From positions 1 through 64,000 of the forward strand of contig JAGTJL010000046.1 of assembly GCA_020746875.1 (NCBI GenBank): a DNA stretch of 64,000 nt. The letters are read 5' to 3'. Source of the DNA: Rhexocercosporidium sp. MPI-PUGE-AT-0058 (lineage: Eukaryota > Ascomycota > Leotiomycetes > Helotiales). Position numbers and translations under genes: made by a program. The notes under the pieces were generated by a model. The model made no database searches, was not told the origin of the DNA, and saw only the letters and a list, made by a program, of their open reading frames with translations. Shown here in pieces: positions 11,150-23,636 of the stretch (within the stretch, counting starts at the first letter, position 1; the number at the start of each line of letters is the position of its first letter).

Positions 11150-12865
11150 ATGTCGGGTCTTGAGGCTATTGCTGTTATGGGATTCATCCTCCAGGTTGTT
11201 GACACAACCATCACGGTTATCGACCTATGGAAGGCCGCAAACGAAGTCGGGGAAGATGTCATCGTAATAAAGGCCAGACTCGACATGATCCGCGCCCGTC
11301 TCAAAAGCTGGGCACTCGATTGGGAGCTGAAGGACGGGAAACACATAAAGAATCGACGGTTCAGAGAGTTCGGATTTCTGGCAGTTCGGTATCTCTTGAT
11401 CATCCAACACCGACTCACGGCGCTGGACAACTTCGAGAAAAAATTTCCCTCGCTTTTCCGCAGCGATCGGATCAAGGAGGGTCAAGGCTCGGCAGACCGT
11501 GTCGTTCAGCTAGCGGAGATTGCTCAGGTGGAAGGGCCGGGGGCCAGCGAGCTCAAGATACTTCAACAGGAAGTAGCTGACATAAACCATGCCAACATCC
11601 TTCAGCGGTGGAAATGGGCTCGCCGTGAAGGCAAGGGGATGAAAATGGTCAATCAGATTGCAACATTGGTCGGAGAGCTCGAGGATTTCTTTACTCCTCC
11701 AACCGCGGATTCAATGGCTCCAGTGGTCTTCAATCAAGCTTTGACATCGAATGAAAACCTCGTTCCATCTCTGCCACCAGCTGAAGGCTTTGCAGACGAT
11801 AGGGTTCCAAGACTGGTGGAGGGCATCGCCAGATTCAAAGAAGTCGCATATGAAATGAAAAATCGTAGTGATGCTCTGCGTATACGAGAGTTGGTGCGAA
11901 GTCATCGAGGCATTTCGAACGAAAAGGAGCTGGACGGCACATCCGGACGAGTGGGGAAACGCAGCCTCGCCGTTTTCAAATCTCGCGACATTGCAAGCAC
12001 GCCAGTTATGATCGAATGGAGAAGTGTATCAAGCAAGCTACCCACGAATATCAAAGAGGCTTCACACGACCAAATACATGATCTTGCTTTGTTGCTGCAT
12101 TCGGAAAGGAAGCCCAAAGAGTTTCGGACTCTCGAATGCATTGCAATGGTCGATAAGCCAGTATCGGACGACGATGCGTTATACGGTCTGATCTTCAAGC
12201 TCGAGGATGGCCAAAAGGTGTCCACTCTCCTCGAGCTGCTCAGTAGGGAAGACTGTGTGCCCAGGTCTTTGACTGAGCGATTGAAACTTGTGCAGCTACT
12301 TTCGAAGGCACTGTTACTTCTCCATCTAGGATCATGGCTGCACAAGGGGATTCGAAGCGACAATATACTGTTCCTCAGCGAAGATATATCTTCGGTCGAC
12401 CTGGGTGCGGCGTACATTGGCGGCTTTGAGTACAGCAGGCTTTTTGAAGAGACCAGGCTGACGCAGAATGTTGGGGATGACAGATTCGAAAATCTTTACC
12501 GCCATCCGGATCACCAAGGCTACCCATTAGATGACAGCGGCGACGTGGGCGGCCGACGGTCCTTCTCGTACGAGGCCGACCTGTACAGTCTCGGTGTCCT
12601 ACTTGTAGAGATTGGCCTGTGGTCGCCGGTCATCAAGCTTTTGGGCCAGTATGGTCAAGGCGGCCAGGATGAAGTTAAAGAGGTGCGACGCGCACTCCTT
12701 GATATGATTCCCAGCGTTAGGATGAACATGGGAGATACTTTTGCCAACGCAACTTCGGCGTGTTTGAGGAGTGATTTTCATACAGGCGAAGCTGGACAGC
12801 CAGAGAGAATCCAGGAGGCATACTTTTTGTCCGTGGTTAGATCGTTAGAGCGCTGTTTCCTGTAA
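11150..12865 (+). CDS. HeLo domain-pseudokinase protein, 571 aa, single exon
   Basis: ATG at 11150 follows a pyrimidine-rich leader. The N-terminus (MSGLEAIAVMGFILQVVD, then VIKARLDMIRARLKSW at 38-54, and W154..VNQIATLVGELEDFF near 181) fits the HeLo/prion-inhibition-and-propagation domain, a helical bundle that in HET-S becomes a membrane-disrupting toxin domain. Residues ~275-560 have a kinase-like lobe order, but catalytic positions are lost: HRD..N is HKGIRSDN (398-405, Asp to Gly) and DFG is GGF (424-426). VMIEW stands where VAIK would be. So this is a pseudokinase by sequence. A helical membrane-targeting bundle followed by a pseudokinase is analogous to MLKL, although the bundles are not known to be homologous in sequence. 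Predicted role: regulated cell-death executioner controlled by its C-terminal domain (inference). Confidence 0.8.
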   Translation: MSGLEAIAVMGFILQVVDTTITVIDLWKAANEVGEDVIVIKARLDMIRARLKSWALDWELKDGKHIKNRRFREFGFLAVRYLLIIQHRLTALDNFEKKFPSLFRSDRIKEGQGSADRVVQLAEIAQVEGPGASELKILQQEVADINHANILQRWKWARREGKGMKMVNQIATLVGELEDFFTPPTADSMAPVVFNQALTSNENLVPSLPPAEGFADDRVPRLVEGIARFKEVAYEMKNRSDALRIRELVRSHRGISNEKELDGTSGRVGKRSLAVFKSRDIASTPVMIEWRSVSSKLPTNIKEASHDQIHDLALLLHSERKPKEFRTLECIAMVDKPVSDDDALYGLIFKLEDGQKVSTLLELLSREDCVPRSLTERLKLVQLLSKALLLLHLGSWLHKGIRSDNILFLSEDISSVDLGAAYIGGFEYSRLFEETRLTQNVGDDRFENLYRHPDHQGYPLDDSGDVGGRRSFSYEADLYSLGVLLVEIGLWSPVIKLLGQYGQGGQDEVKEVRRALLDMIPSVRMNMGDTFANATSACLRSDFHTGEAGQPERIQEAYFLSVVRSLERCFL

Positions 12866-13929
12866 TGAAGTCGAATCAAGGCCCTTAAGATGCTTGGCAT
12901 ACCAAAAGTTGGTGGACTTTCGAGCACACAGAAGATAGGTCCATTGAAGGAGGATTATATGATTAACGGCAAATATCTAAGTTACTACCTACCCAAAATG
13001 TTCAAAATATCAAAAGTACCACCTTCCACATATAGAATATCTAGAATACCGCTCAACTTGCATATACACGCGATTCTTACCTTAGGCGCTCAGGCCATTT
13101 GTTTTCTTATGCTTAAGGTAGAAAATTAGTAAGTCACATGTAATGGTCGAGCAAATAGCCTAAGGATCCTCTTTAGATTTTAGGCGTGTACGGAGTTTTT
13201 TTTTTCACGAAAAAAACTCCATTTTAAAACTTATTTTCAATTATAATTATAAGGTGTTGAGTTAATTAAATAGAGTCATTCGATTCGCTCGCTTTCATTA
13301 TATAATTAAGTGAATTTTAGGCTATATCAGCCCGAGATTTGTGTCGTCAGAGTACGTAGTTTAATTAAGTAATTTTTTAGCCTACTTAATGTTACGGACG
13401 CTCCTGGACGCCCACTGGGTCCCAAGAGGAAATGTTCTAGGAGCTGGCGTAGTCTTGGGAACCAAGCGGTTCCTGGGAGTGCGGCTCCTGGGAGCTAATA
13501 AAGTCCTAAGACTGACCTATATTATAGTATTATTATAATTAGTAAACGACCAGACGGCAAGCCCGCGTCCGGAAACCGCGACCTGCCGCGTCGGGCAAGG
13601 CGTGCGCACGAGCCAGGCGCCCTCTCGGTTGGTTGTGCAGGCTCTCCTCGCGCCAGATATGACCAGCCGCATACTGGGCAATATAATAGCGGATCGCAAT
13701 CGAAGTTGCAAATAATAGTCGAGCGCAAACGCCGCCCGTGCCGCAATATTCTTTAATTACAGGTACGCCGCGGAGATCTCTAAAAGTTGGCGCCTTATTA
13801 TCTGATTATAATTGCGACCTTTCTCCTTTAATAGAGGCTTACATACGGGAATTCTTTTACTGGCTTACATCCATAGCCTTATCCTTACTCCCTCTCTAGC
13901 CGGGCGAAAAAAAATCCGAAAATCCAATA
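12866..13929. other. 3' flank and mixed-composition interval with a perfect short hairpin
   Basis: After the HeLo gene comes ordinary 3' sequence, then an AT/GC-mixed stretch. At 13192-13220 GGAGTTTTT and AAAAACTCC arms form a strong hairpin. A GC-rich patch at 13540-13760 has no recognisable protein; on the minus strand it may continue the degraded helicase whose DECH box is near 14.2 kb. Confidence 0.4.
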
Positions 13930-14360
13930 ATAAGGCCTTGAGGGAGGAAAGCGTTCTAAATTTAAACAGATATCAAGTCACCCTCAGACCACTCTTAACC
14001 AGACGTGCAGTTAATAGACCAACTCATAGTTAATGTCTCGTGAACTGTCTTTCGTTGACGTTCTATAGCTACATAGCCTCCTCAAATTCCTATTAGCAGA
14101 GTTGCGGCAAGGTCCTCGTCAAGCATACGGTACGAACGGGCAGCCTAGGCTGCGGAGGAGCACCAGCCCCCGGAGCTTCCTCCGGTACTCATCAGCAACA
14201 GTAAACGTGAGATGACACTCGTCGACGACCACCTAGTCTAGCTCTCCCCGGACATACAAATCTGTGATAAGGCTGTACGCAAAGGGGTTAGTTGGCGCAC
14301 GGACCAGCTCTTGGAGCTCCTACTCTGAGGGGTAGCCTCTACATTCCTAGTTAATATAAT
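13930..14360 (-). pseudogene. DECH-box RecQ-like helicase relic
   Basis: On the minus strand from about 14340 to 14090 an almost open frame reads GYPSE.ELQELVRAP, then ..VVVDECHLTFTVADEYRRKL, then LRSLGCPFV and a degraded LT.TLP motif III. The Walker-B DECH followed by a tyrosine/leucine-rich helix and TATLP fits RecQ-like and telomere-linked helicases. Stops (TAG/TGA) and frame breaks mark it as a relic. This patch is less AT-rich than its surroundings. Its family resembles the helicase C-terminal relic at 2.7-4.4 kb on the opposite strand. Confidence 0.55.
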
Positions 14361-16728
14361 AACGCTTTCACCTCTTTAAAATCAACGTTTCTTTTAATAA
14401 CCTACGTAAGAAGCGCAAGAATCTTTATATAGATTTAAATCTCTTCCTTTACTTTTCTTTTCTAATTAATTTAAATTTATACCTTAATAATAGTTGCAGT
14501 AAATCTGCAAGTCTTCCCCTCGAGCGCACGAAGCCACCCTCACTTCGCGATATCGATCCTTACGGCGCAAGCTACTATTACTTTAAAGGATTTTAATTAA
14601 CTATTATCCAGACTATTCCAAACCGCATTTAAGACGAAAAAGCACCCTTAAGAACCTTTTATAAATCTAAGAGCTTAAAAGCGTGAGTATCTTCAAAGTT
14701 GCTTTCTAATATTAAAACGCAAAAGAAAGGCACCGAATATAAAGCGAATAACATTACTACTTTTATTATAAAAGAAAAAAGTCCTAACGCAACTTATTAA
14801 AGCTATATCAAGCTCCGACAGAAAGGACCCAGTTATTAATTATTATTTATAAGAAGACTAAGAAAGCATCTAGTTAACTTAAAAAGGGTTTAGCTCTTTA
14901 TTCCGCTAAGCTTAGATATTCTTAGCTATTTTTACAATAAGCCTTAAGTAATTAAACTAATAAGGAGCTATATATATCTAATCTTCTTTAAGCTTAATAG
15001 AATCAGAAGCCAAAGCTATACTATAGCTATAATAACATTAAGTATTTAAAATCTATTACTTCTTTAACTCATCGAGATCCGCACTACCTCCGAATAATTA
15101 TACGCCTAAGCTTACTATCTTTAATAAAGCCAGTCTAGAGTTTTAAAGACTAATAAAGTAAATATAAATAAACTTAAATATATTAACGTAGGCTTATATT
15201 AATACAAAAGACTTATAGCTGTTTAAGTCAACGGAATTAATAGCTCAGTAAACTATTATCCTAAAGTTAAATAAGTCTAAAACACCTAAAGAATAATAAG
15301 TTAAACTATTTATAATTTAACAACTTCCGGTTTAATTAAACGGTCCAGTCAACCTAATAAACTACACTAACTCTTTAAGTCTATTTAACTTAAAAACCAA
15401 ATAGCGGAATTCTAAGCTTTAAGGATTAGATTTTAAAGCCCAACCAAGCCCTAACCAAACTTAAAGAGACCCGAATACGTCGGAAGTAAATCTAAAATAC
15501 CTAGGACCAACTCAAGAATTAATTTAAGAGGTCGTATACATCCTAGGTTTATCGAGCTCAACTATTCTAAAGGCTATTATAATACCTCTTATAATAGCTC
15601 TTATAAAAATGCCCCGATTCGACCGATGCAAAGACTGTGACGGAGAGATGCCAGCTAAATTATGATTAAATCGCCTAGACTATGACTTTAAGGTTAATAA
15701 TTAAATATCTCCTTTAGCCTTAACTTATCTTAAAACTATTTTTATTTTATTAAGTAGTAAAACTTTAAGACGTTTTCGTTTTAATTTAAAAATAAAAGCA
15801 ATCATAGCTAATCAAGCTATAGCTACTAAAGACTATAAGACTAAAGTTATTAAATATAATAATTAAAGTTTCCAATTTATTTTAAAAAGAATCCAAGAAC
15901 TTAAGCTCTTATTACTCCAGAACCGCTGCGCTATTTAAGCGCACTAAAGGAAAGGATTTAAAGAAGACTATAATAAATAAGTTAAACTTATTTAAAAGAA
16001 TTTTAACCGCTATATCTTAACCTCTATTACATCGGCCTTCGTTCGTAGTATAAGGGATGATAAGCTTAAATCTTATGCCTTAATTAATAATATTCTCCTT
16101 ATACTTTACTTATAAAAAACGTATAAAATACTCTGCCTTTAGCAATACCAGCCAAGCCAGCTAAAACCACTCAAATAACAGCTTTAGCTCCACAGACATC
16201 GGCTCCAAACGCTTTAGGCTTAACAAAACAATTCTAGCTAAAAGATAGAAATGACTACAACTAGAATCCTGTTTATAAATCCAGTACCCAGCGCAATATT
16301 AGTCAAGCATTAAGAGGAGTCACAAACAACTACCCTCTCATTTATTTAACCAAATCCTTCTTAAACCCTTTCATTAATAAATTAATTATTTATAATAAGC
16401 AAAGAGATAGCCTTTTTTACGTTAATTACGGAGTCTATAAACACTTCAAGTTCTAATACACGAATACTCTTCTACCATTCTAAAAAAGGCCTATTTAAAA
16501 AATATTGTCTTCCTTAATACCATAGCTACTACTCATTACGCTAAGCTGTAGACTAACCTAAAAAGCGAAGCTAGCCCTGGAGCTCGTGAAGGAGATGCTC
16601 AACCATTTGAAGTTCACAAAATCTGTAGCTCACTACGAGAAGTCATCACTTGAAGTTGCTTCCCGTAGTGCTACTATTAATTGGGGGGGGTTTATCTACA
16701 ATAAACAGTATTCGACTGATTTATTAAG
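14361..16728. other. AT-rich degraded tract, identity unresolved
   Basis: Stop-dense, TA-rich sequence. There is a short GC-normal patch at 16570-16670 followed by a G8 run near 16683. I could not assign any transposon family from either strand. It ends at the left TIR of the piggyBac-like element. Confidence 0.45.
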
Positions 16729-16899
16729 ACTACCCCTTCGTCCGGTGAGACATTTGCCACGCTAGTAGGGGTCAAGCGAGAGAGCGGGAGCCAGGGGAAG
16801 CTTGTATTACTCTGATGTTTTATACATACAAATTCATTAATAAGCTGCATTATAGCTATAAAAGCGCCCCTAACACTCCCTCTCTTAATATAAAGTTAT

Positions 16900-17116
16900 T
16901 GTTGGTCCGTAGGGATTCTTACCGATATGGAACCCTAACTTAGGGCCGAAACGGTAGGGTTTCGGTGGAGTTCCGGACTAGTATATATATATATATAAGG
17001 AGCTTTACTCCCATCTTAAAAGAACATACTTTATAACACCTTTGAAATCACTTAATAATATCGATATTTATTTAAGTGACTTTATTATTATATATCCCGG
17101 TACAGTTATACCGACA
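16900..17116 (+). repeat. Copia 5' LTR
   Basis: 217-bp direct repeat of 24049-24265, TG...CA termini, preceded by target duplication GTTAT. It contains a (TA)n run near 16980-16997. Confidence 0.9.
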
Positions 17117-19439
17117 CTAATTAATAGTTTACTTAAAGTACCATAAAACGGCAAAGTTATAGTATCGAAGAGTTGAAATCGCAAATAGCGCGGGAAGTCA
17201 AGATCTTAACGCCTTAGCTCTGCCTTTATATTTAAATTAATTAAAAAGGAGAATCTTCTTAGCTTTTGGACGTTATAAAGAGTCGAGCGTCTTAACGATA
17301 TTATTAAATATTAACCTTAATATAACAGTTACTCTTCGACAATTGTTAAGTCAATATAGACTCTTTTAATATAAGACTTTATTTTCGTAGACTTACTAGA
17401 ACTATACCGAAACGACACTGTTACGGAAATTATATTAAAAGTAAGAGAATTAATTTCGATAAATAACGGAAAAGAAAACGAGGTAAATATCACACCTTAA
17501 GCCTTAGAGACTCAGTCGATAGACGAATTCCCCGCGGACTTAACGAAGTACTTAAAAGACTTCCGTAAAGACTTTTATAATAGACGAGTTAAGGGAGAAT
17601 TCCTTTTTTAAGACTTTTACGAATTCTTTAGCGAATAGATAATCGATTAACTTAGAATAATTAATAAATAAGAGAGACTCTATCTTTGTGACGCTCTTAG
17701 ATTTCATGGAGTTTACGTCGAACGGTTAAAAAGGACAGAGACCGTCAGAGCGTTATACGCAATACTTTAGGTATTATATAATAGATAGCCGCAAAACCAG
17801 CTTCGGGATTAAGCTCGATTACACCCTGAATCTATACCGGAACATATACGAAACGAGCTACGGCTATAAGACAGGTAAATTAAGAGTTTTGAATTAATAC
17901 GACTAGCTCTACGAACGCCAAAAGTCAGAATATTGACTTTAAGCTAAAAGACGTATACGCTATAAAGCACTTAAGACGTTACGACTTTATAATATATTAT
18001 AATAGCTAATACGGAAGAGGATCTATATAACGTAACTCCTCCGGCACTTATAGAGGTAAAAAAGGAGTCGCTATTTCTTACCCTTAGCCTTATGGAAAGT
18101 TTACTTTAATAAAGACTAGACAATATTTTACTTCCAAACTTAACCCCGGTACTTCTACTTATCTTAAGAGACGGGTTAGTATTATTATTTAAAATAACCT
18201 CAGAACTGATAAGTAACGGTAGGGATTCGGATTCCCTTTTTTGATTTGTTATAGAACTCTTCTCGAAATTCTAAACTAAGTCTTTAGCGACGCTATTAAA
18301 AATGTATATTAAAGAGCTTTAATATAATAAGACGAAAGACTACTTAGACAAGAAGTTATATATCTTTATTAACTTTTATTAACGCGCTAGAGTTTTAAAG
18401 TAATTTAAAAGAGAGCTTTTCCTTTTATAATGCGAGATAAGGCGAGCACGTATTACTATTACTACTTGTAAAATAAAAAATATACGTTTAATTAATTAAT
18501 ATAAGTTACGCGTAATTACTTTGAGACGGAAAAGCAAGCTTAACGGTTCCTCAGTCGATAGTTTAACTTTAAATTTAAGGATTTCCAGAAAACCGATTAT
18601 TAACGCGGCAAGTTAATACTGACTCAATTAAAGAACTTCGCTAAGGAATTGTAACATATATAATTAAGTCTTAAGAATAAGTATATATAAAATAATTAAA
18701 CGTTATATAATAAGATAATTTAAGAAATATTAAGTAATCCTCTTTTTAAAATAATACTTTTTAACGCGCCTTTAACTTTTCTTACTTTTATAGATAGCTT
18801 ACGGAACGCGGTTGGCGTAGAGGTAACGTATGGCTTAGATTAACGCTATAGGCACTCTGAAACAGGCCTAAATCGACACAAAAACCACGTCGTAAAAAGT
18901 AATATATATTACTCGGACCAAAAGATTAAGTATTCGTCCGGAAACAGACGCGGAGATAAATTCAAGTTAAAACCTAATTATTCCGGCTATATTATCTATA
19001 AGAAATCGGATTATTATAATAACCGTTATATAAATAAAAAGAGAGCTACTTCTAAGGCAAAATACTTTATAAATCGGAAGGCAAAAGGCCTTAAAGCTAA
19101 CGATTCCTCTTTTAAAATATATTTAATATATATAAAAGAGAACGGTTCCGATTCGGACAGGATTTAAACTCTTTTTAAAGACTATAACAGCTATTATAAA
19201 TTAAAATCGTCGTCGGAAGTCGATTCCATTACTAATTCGAACGACTTAAACGTAAGTAAAAAGAGCGACGGCTTAGCACTTTATATAATTATATTTATAG
19301 CAAGTAAGAAGAAGTATAACGCATAAGAAGTGCTTTAGCAACTTAAGAAGCGAAAAGCAATTCATATTTTAAAAGTTATAATTATAAAACTTATTACTTT
19401 CGAGGTATATATAATATAATAAACTAATAAATTCTTTTA

Positions 19440-22400
19440 AAATCTATTAATCGACACGGGAGCGTTTAACAAAAACACTAGCGGCATTAACTAACTATAG
19501 GCGTTATAATAAATTTAAAATATTAAATTTGACATAAGTTAAGCAAAAACGAATCGGATTACATTCGGTACCGGTTCGAGACCTTCTCTTAGAATTATAA
19601 TAATTAATACTTTTATTAATAAGATAGAATTCACAATTATAGACGCGGATATACCGTTCTTAGTTTATTTATAATAGCTAAATAAGCTTAATATATAATA
19701 CAATAATCTTTGCAACGTATTAATTTAAGGTAAAAAAAGACACTTAATTATTCAGAAGAAAGGTCACGCGTGGCTTTTTTTAAATCGTTATAATTAACTT
19801 TTTGACTTTTTAACAGGACCGATTAGCACGTATTACTTTATAAAGACGGAGATTAGACGACTCTATAAGCGGTTTAGCCACTTTACGGTAGCGCGTTTAA
19901 AGCTCTTACTAGACTAAGCCGGTTATAATCTCGATTCCGAAGTAATAAGAAAGGTCAGGGAATTGTGTGAGCACTGCTAAAAGTATGGAGAAGCTCTATA
20001 AAGGTTTAGATTTAAGTTAAAGGACGACGTTGACTTTAATTATATAGTTTACGTTAATGTAATCTAGCTAAGAGTTAGACAAGTCCTTTATATAGTCGAC
20101 GAGAGCACGGGGTTTAATTAAGTAAAACTACTCTGAAAAGCTACTGGATCGGCTACGGCTCGGTTTATATTTAACGCACTTAAATCGGCATAAATGAATA
20201 CTTACTTCGGCCTTTTTAATTACGTAGTTTATAACTACGGGATTAATTTTAATTTAAAAGAGTTTAAGAGCTTTTTAAGATTAATAAGGACGACGCCGAA
20301 ACTCGTGCTTATAAAGGTATATTACTTTATTAAAAAAGTAAAACGATTCTACCGCCTTCTTCGCCGAGCGTACGAAATCGTCACGGAAGAGTACCCGGAA
20401 TTAAGCGACGAAGACAGATTATAAATAACTATAAAGGCAGTTAATAATATAGCGGGTCTTCAAGGCCTTATCCTTATATTGCTTGTTTTCGGCGCTTATT
20501 TTAAATTAACCGAAATAGACTTATTAAATCCGTTTATTAAGTAACGCGCTATTATTATTAGAAAAGCTATAAAAGAGATTCGTAAGATTTAAGCTAATTA
20601 GTAAATAAATGACGCGCTAAGGACGCGTAATAATCTTATAATAACTTATATATATGACTTCCGAATCAAAGATTAAGTTATAATATAAAAGGAAAAGAAA
20701 GAGTAAAGAGGCCTGTATAATTTCCTGAGAATAAAGGGAGAGACGTGTAAGATTAAGATAAACGGTAATAAAATCAGAACTTTTAGATTAACTTTTATAC
20801 GTTTATTTAAGATAAATACATCGAACGTTAAACCTTAAAAAGAAAATTTACTAAAGGAGTCCCGTGAGCCGGGATTACGAGTCAATAACTTATTCGGGAC
20901 GATACCGGAAACCCACTGAATCGTAATTAAATTACTTTTTATATAATTAATTCTAAGAATTTAAGTATTTAATAACGATTTTAATGTAAAAGCGTTTCTT
21001 ACGGAGAAGGAGACTAAAGACTAAGAGTTTGCTATTAAACTATAAGTTAAAAATAAGATTAAGACGTTAAGTTTATTATTTTAATAATCCCGAAGGACAG
21101 AATACAAAGCACTTATAAAAAGAGATGTCTTTATATTAATCGATTAAAGCGACTTACGACTTAAAGGCCATTGAATATTTAAGTTACGTATAGTAAACGA
21201 GATTAAGGATAAAGAGACTCTTATATTACAGGAGAAGTTAAAGCTAGTAATTATGTATTTTAATAATAAAAGAAAGAAGAATATTTTAATATAATCATTA
21301 ATAATTTAATAAATTAGCTTACGACTCCTTATTTGCCTAGCGGCTTTTATTAAAATATTAAAACGGACGGGAAACGATATTGAATCGACTCTAGCGATTC
21401 GTAATATTACCTAAGTATATATATAAGCTAATATTAAGCTTCTTCGGAAAATCTTCGCGTAGCCACCGGTAGAGATTGCGGACGAGTTTCCTTATAGAAC
21501 GGTGTTTATAATAGTACTCTTATTATATAGTATTTTGGAATTAAGGAATTATTAATTTAATACGTATTATAAATACTATTAAGAGAATTTATAAATGAAA
21601 ACCTTTACGTTTGACCTCTATTTATTAATATTTACGCAGTAGAACCCTTATTTTAGACTGATTGAAATGTAAACGGACGATACTCTTATTTTAGGAGATA
21701 GCGAGTTCTTGAAGACGGAATAAGAATAGATTATAAAAGCCGGTTTCTTAACTAAGTCGATATAAGTCTTTAACCCCTTCGAATCGGTCACGTTTAATGG
21801 TTGTATTATTATTATAGAAGGAAACGATTTCTATATGTCTTAAAAGGGACAAGAAATAAGACTAGAAGTCGTTAACGTTAAGTAAGAAGATTATAAGGAG
21901 GCCTACCGGAAATAACGCGTTTACGGAGCATATATTACGACGATATGTTAATTAAAGGCTACGTTTGATTTCTTTGTCGTAATATAACATTAAAATCCGT
22001 CTACGGAGAAAGCTAATGCCTTAAATTTACGTCTTTAATAATAAATAAATAACTAAAAGAGAGGCCTGCGGTATATACCCATCGATCTGCGGTCCGCTAA
22101 GGTATACGCCTTTGTTGACGGCTCCTTTATTAATAATAAAGACTTGAGTTTATAAATCGGGTTTTTAGTATTAATCGGTACTAAAATGGAGGGGAATTTA
22201 AAGTTCATATTCCGTAATAATATTATTTACGTTAGCTTAATAAAGTGTAAGAGGGTGACACGTGTTGTTCTTATTTCCGAGCTTTACGCTATAGTAGTAA
22301 GTATTAATATATTTGTTTTTATATTGACTACCGTTATTATAATAACTGATAAGCTCGGCCTTTTACGCCTGCCTATCGTCGTTTATATAAACTCTCTTTT

Positions 22401-22600
22401 ATTATATAAATATATTATTAAACTCGGCACGACGAAAGAAAAACGTTTAATAATTAATATAATAGCTATTCGATAATCGTATAAACGCAGAAAGTTGACG
22501 GAGATAAGATGGATTAATGGAGCTCGTAATCCTACTGATATAATAACTAAAGCAAATCTAAATAAGGCTTTTTAGGAGTTGATTAATTTAAATTCTTTTA
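19440..22600 (+). pseudogene. Copia pol relic: protease, integrase, RT, RNase H
   Basis: Plus-strand frames with many stops. Protease LIDTGA lies near 19448. Integrase zinc region (LCEHC..YGEAL) with VDESTGFN follows at 19960-20115, and a further open integrase-like stretch runs 20194-20424. The RT catalytic region reads TDDTLILGDSEFL near 21675-21715. RNase H reads FVDGSF at about 22110 and KCKRVTRVVLISELYA at 22236-22290. The PR-IN-RT-RH order is Copia. Dense TAA/TAG codons show RIP; no functional protein can be made. Confidence 0.8.
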
Positions 22601-22929
22601 TTATAAAAATAGAGAATTAGATTTAAAGGCTAATCGGAGGCGATTCGGACTAGTTTTGGTATTGTTTTAAAAAGTGGTGATTTTCTTTGACTTTTAATTT
22701 CTTATATATACTTACGCTTTTTTTATATTATATTTCATATTACTTTTAGTTTGCGAGACAGGGAACGGTAATTAAATTCTTTATTTATCTTTTAATTTAA
22801 AGTATTAATAAGCGGTTTTATAATAATACTTTAATAAGGACCTAGCTGCCGGTTTTATTATAAGAGGTTACTCCCGTATAAGGGTATAGAGAAAGTATTA
22901 TTATAAAGAGTTAACTACGAAGTTAATCC

Positions 22930-23636
22930 GAAACAGGGCCTTTAGAACGACGAGCGGCGAAGACGACGGCGCTTGGCGCGAGTAGTTTCCTACTCGGCCG
23001 CAGGCTTATTATCTTCTTCTTTTGCCTCGTCCTTATTTCTTCTCGTACTAGAATCTCTTTAACGACGCTTTTTCGCCGCTTTTATTGCCGCGTGGCGGGA
23101 GAACTTTAGTAAGGCCTTTAAGCGTTAATATTAACCGAATATTAAGCTAGAATCGGAAGTACTTATATTAACGTTATTTAATAAGTCAGACATCTTTTTA
23201 CGAAGAGCACGAGTCTCCTTTAGTAACGCTATTAACGCTTCCTTTTCGGTTTTTAGCGCCTCCGCTAAGGCAATTAAGTAAACGGAATCGATTTCGGTCG
23301 CGGCGGCGATTATAGTAGTTTTATCTTTTACTGCTACGGCAGTGGAGAGGGCAAAGAACTCCTTACTTACGTATTAAAGGAGCTAAGTTATATGTTAAAC
23401 ATAAAGCCTTTACGGATTATTTCCGGAGTTAATTTTAAGATTTTATAACTTACGAGGACGTAGGAAGTCTTTTGTTTTGCGTAATAAGCGTATTTCTTCC
23501 CCTTCTTGTTATAAAAGAGGCAATTATGCGACGGAATCGTTGCTATGAGGCGGGCGCAGCAGAGGCAGCACATACGGTAGGCAGCCCGGAGGGCACCGGT
23601 AGGAACGGGAATTAATACTATATTACTCGTTAACAT
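22930..23636 (-). pseudogene. Antisense accessory ORF relic inside the Copia (Cys-rich plus coiled coil)
   Basis: Between the end of RNase H and the 3' LTR, the minus strand is unusually open. From ATG 23636 it reads an 82-codon ORF with a Cys/His-rich pattern (C..CC...IPSHNC, KKGKK.AY.AKQK where RIP may have replaced Cys by Tyr). It then continues with few stops as a charged helical region (TEKEALIALLKETRALRKKM) and a very basic tail (TTRAKRRRLRRSS). Pattern and position suggest an element-encoded accessory protein with a zinc-binding head and coiled coil on the strand opposite to pol. I do not recognise a named family. It could also be an older independent insertion. Confidence 0.45.

Noticed and set aside
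12890..13129. 79-aa plus-strand ORF after the HeLo gene
   Set aside because: No domain, no splice context; likely chance ORF in the 3' flank.
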